Part shown: positions 61,700-64,000 of the stretch, in pieces | Position numbering within the stretch: the stretch's first letter is position 1 | How the letters are laid out: every line of letters begins with the position of its first letter | Assembly (NCBI RefSeq): GCF_009730915.1 | Contig: NC_052489.1 | Coordinates: 27,521,916 to 27,585,915 of the forward strand | Length of the DNA stretch: 64,000 bases | Reading direction: 5' to 3' | Source: Dioscorea cayenensis subsp. rotundata | Lineage: Eukaryota > Streptophyta > Magnoliopsida > Dioscoreales > Dioscoreaceae | Made by a program: the position numbers and the translations under genes | Notes under the pieces: model-generated | What the model saw: the letters and a program-made list of their open reading frames with translations, nothing else | Told to the model about the DNA's origin: nothing | Database searches by the model: none

Positions 61700-63362
61700 T
61701 CATTGTTGTGGGTGGTTTAGGCTCACAAGCTCAATGTCGAATACAAGCGTGCCAAGTGAAGATCCTTCTCCGTTAGCAAGACGAGTTGGGTTGAAAATGG
61801 TGGTGAACAGCCTCTGCCGATCGAAGAACTGAAGATTGAAAAGAAAAGAAATGAAAATGTAACCAGTTTCAATAAAGGTGGAACTCCAACTGTCTAATAG
61901 AGGACTGAGAGCAACTACACAACCAAACAGAGATCAAACTTTAATTCATAAATAAAATTTGCTAACCATGTTTATCGACAAACAATATTCCTTAACAATT
62001 TGATGTACTAGTCTAGCATGTTGAGAATCATAATCAGCACTGCTTTACATCTAACTTTCAAAATAGATTCCACATGCCAGACAATTTTGATGAGAAGAGT
62101 GAATCAATCTCAAAACATGTCAACCTACTCGACAAGAATTTGAACAAAAATGTTACTAATCAGATAACTCATGTCCTGAAATTTCAGTATAGAAAATCAA
62201 TGCTGGCCTGTTCACCAATCTGCACTTACTATCACTAAAAATCGGCATTTGGACATGTAATTGACATCATTAACTGTGCTAAAGATCTTTAGTGAGACAT
62301 ACATTTGGCGGTATTGGCTCTTGCATTGTGTTTTGATAACCCTCTGAAGGCGGAATAATAACTCGACGAACTCCCCCTACTCTCATCGATCTCACTGCAG
62401 CTTCAATGCCTGAAATGACCTGTAATAACAATATTTTAAAGATCACATTATCAGTATCAAAACATCACAACACAGTAAACTGATAAATTAATGCACTAGT
62501 TCAATAAGAGCTTCAAGGAAAAACCATGATGTAAATATTTATCTACACACTAGTTTGCAGATTAGGGTTCAAAATTCAAAGAAGAATGAAAGCAATAAAA
62601 ATTAACTCCATCCATCCATTATTAGGCCTTAATGCCAAGTGAATTTACCAGAACTCAAGAATGTGGTTAATTTTTTTTTTTTCCTTTGTTTTTTTACCAA
62701 GTGAATCAACACATAGCAAACATAGAATTAATTATCTGGCAAAGTCTAACCTTTCCAGAGCCAAGGACGAAGACAAAAGGGACAGGATCACCTGCCTCAT
62801 CCTTATGATCATAAGTAGAATCAAAACGCCAGCCTTGCTTTGCTGCCAACCTTCCATAATAATGGATTGCAATCTAAATTACAAACAACAACAACAACAA
62901 CAACTAGTGAACTAAATCTTGGTCTACTCGTGTGGGATTTGTTTGAATTCATGAAAAAATGGAAGGGAATAAATTTAGAACCTTTACCCATGAATTTTCT
63001 CATTCATCAGCGACAATTCAAACAAATCATTACTAAGTCATGAAAAATTAGAAAGAAGGCCAGCTAAATGCTTAAAAAAGGACCTGATCGCCATCAATGG
63101 GTAAATCACCGTGGCCGATGCGTAGGTCCAAGGCCTTGACGCCGCCGGAGGCGGGGAGTTGGACGAAATCGGAAAGGGAGGCATGAGAGGATGATGAGGC
63201 GAGGAAGGAGGAAGGAAGGAGAATGGCAATGGAGATGAGAGCTGATCTTCTCGAAGAGATGAAGGTAGGGATGATGGTTAGGGTTTTGGGAAGAGAACGG
63301 TGAGCGATTGGGAGGTGGTGAGATGGAGAACAGGATGAGAGTGCGCACACGGAGGCGCTCAT
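61700..63362 (-). CDS. FKBP18: Chloroplast-lumen FKBP-type peptidyl-prolyl isomerase, FKBP18-like
   Basis: Four exons (63084-63362, 62751-62873, 62303-62419, 61700-61828), all joined in phase 0, give 215 residues. FKBPs speed cis-trans turning of Xaa-Pro bonds. The first 60 or so residues are a Ser-rich transit peptide (MSASVCALSSCSPSHHLP) with twin arginines (SSRRSALISIAILLPSSFLA) and a hydrophobic segment ending SSHAS, which suggests Tat-type import into the thylakoid lumen. The mature FKBP domain has GGVKALDLRIGHGDLPIDGD, AIHYYGRLAAKQGWRFDSTY, PFVFVLGSGKVISGIEAAV, VGGVRRVIIPPSEGY, RQRLFTTIFNPTRLANGEG and LVFDIELVSL. The order and wording fit FKBP18 of Arabidopsis as I recall it, better than other lumenal FKBPs; the family call is certain, the member less so. 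Length is normal and no break is seen. Confidence 0.93.
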
Positions 63363-63460
63363 CCTTTCCCGGCCTGAAAAAAAAAAATACTTTTTTAAAT
63401 AATAATAATAAATAAATGAGAGTGAAAAATATATTATTTAATTAAAAAATTAAATGATAC

Positions 63461-63532
63461 CGCCGTCTGTGGGGATCGAACCCACGACCACGTGGTTAAA
63501 AGCCACGCGCTCTACCACTGAGCTAAGACGGC
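63461..63532 (-). tRNA. tRNA-Lys (anticodon UUU)
   Basis: On the minus strand 72 bases fold as a tRNA. The acceptor arms GCCGTCT and AGACGGC pair fully, with G as discriminator. The D arm GCTC-AGTGGTA-GAGC pairs. The anticodon stem CGTGG/CCACG encloses CTTTTAA with anticodon TTT. The T arm GTGGG-TTCGATC-CCCAC pairs. There is no intron and no encoded CCA. A T-rich tract follows the 3' end within about 20 bases. It resembles plant tRNA-Lys(UUU). It lies about 100 bases upstream of the FKBP start on the same strand, inside its promoter region. Confidence 0.95.
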
Positions 63533-64000
63533 TTATGATTAATTATTTTCATTATGTTTTTAAAGAAATCACCAACTAGAGTTTATGAGTTTCTAACATT
63601 CAATGGCAACCCTTTATGAGTTCTGGCCATAATATATATAGCTAGAGACGTACGTACACAAACGGGACTCTCCCTTGCAAATGGAATCCATGCAAGTAGT
63701 TTTTGACTTTGAATCAAAAATCCCGCATCAAGCTATGTTCTTAATTACAAAAAGAATCATTTTAAAGTTTGGAAAGCAGTACTACATGTGAATGGAATAA
63801 ATACCACAAGAAATAAAAGCAAACCTTTAGACAAAATTGGTTCTGTAATTAAGCATCTCTATAATTCTTTTCTTTTTCTTGAAGTAACTGCATTTTTTTG
63901 CCTTGAAGATTTGGAACCATGGAAAATGGCCACCAGGCTGAGAATTATCAAGATAACGAGGAATAAATCAAAAGGCCCCCACCCGCACTTACAAAACACA
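63533..64000. other. Right-edge intergenic sequence
   Basis: The last 468 bases are AT-rich and contain no gene, RNA or element that I can recognise. Confidence 0.5.

Overview
The window is nuclear DNA of a flowering plant. It is very AT-rich between genes. It carries plant-specific gene families in intron-rich form, two nuclear-type tRNA genes, and the layered transposon fossils usual in a plant genome. The protein sequences look more like monocot than eudicot orthologues, but that is an impression from memory. No species can be named from the sequence.

Layout from left to right. The first exon of an exostosin-type (GT47) glycosyltransferase lies on the minus strand and runs off the left edge. 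AT-rich intergenic DNA follows, with degenerate tandem repeats and an 854-bp element with inverted ends (4156-5009). A small four-exon GARP/G2-like transcription factor is on the minus strand (6721-8463). A gene-poor stretch follows, containing a three-level nest of fossils: a 5'-truncated LINE (13671-16875) broken by a solo LTR (13854-15808), itself broken by a second solo LTR (14164-14642). An unrecognised, possibly broken plus-strand locus lies at 17.4-19.4 kb.

The best-supported gene is a complete 22-exon molybdenum cofactor sulfurase (ABA3/MOCOS) on the minus strand (21099-34691). Its exons join in frame to 838 residues, with the PLP lysine at 271 and the catalytic cysteine at 430. Next come a minisatellite, tRNA-Glu(UUC), a decayed Rab5/RABF2-like pseudogene with introns, and, antisense just beyond it, a relic of a prolyl 4-hydroxylase C-terminus.

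The right third holds a seven-exon CERBERUS/LIN-like armadillo protein without U-box or WD40 domains (42565-46802), a single-coding-exon O-fucosyltransferase-family protein (48907-50283), an RBR E3 ligase with an N-terminal RNase H-like domain (51102-53189), a BOI/BRG-type RING protein (59718-60721), a chloroplast-lumen FKBP close to FKBP18 (61700-63362) and tRNA-Lys(UUU). The genes are independently transcribed and no operon or cluster logic links them.

I found no clearly new biological system. The most unusual item is the RBR ligase: the second half of RING1 and the start of IBR are gone, and the remnant of that coding sequence now sits between a good splice donor, branch point and acceptor that would keep the frame. 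Other points of interest are the nested fossils with matching target-site duplications, an intron made of three tandem units that each carry a donor-like motif, and a duplicated exon end inside a MOCOS intron.
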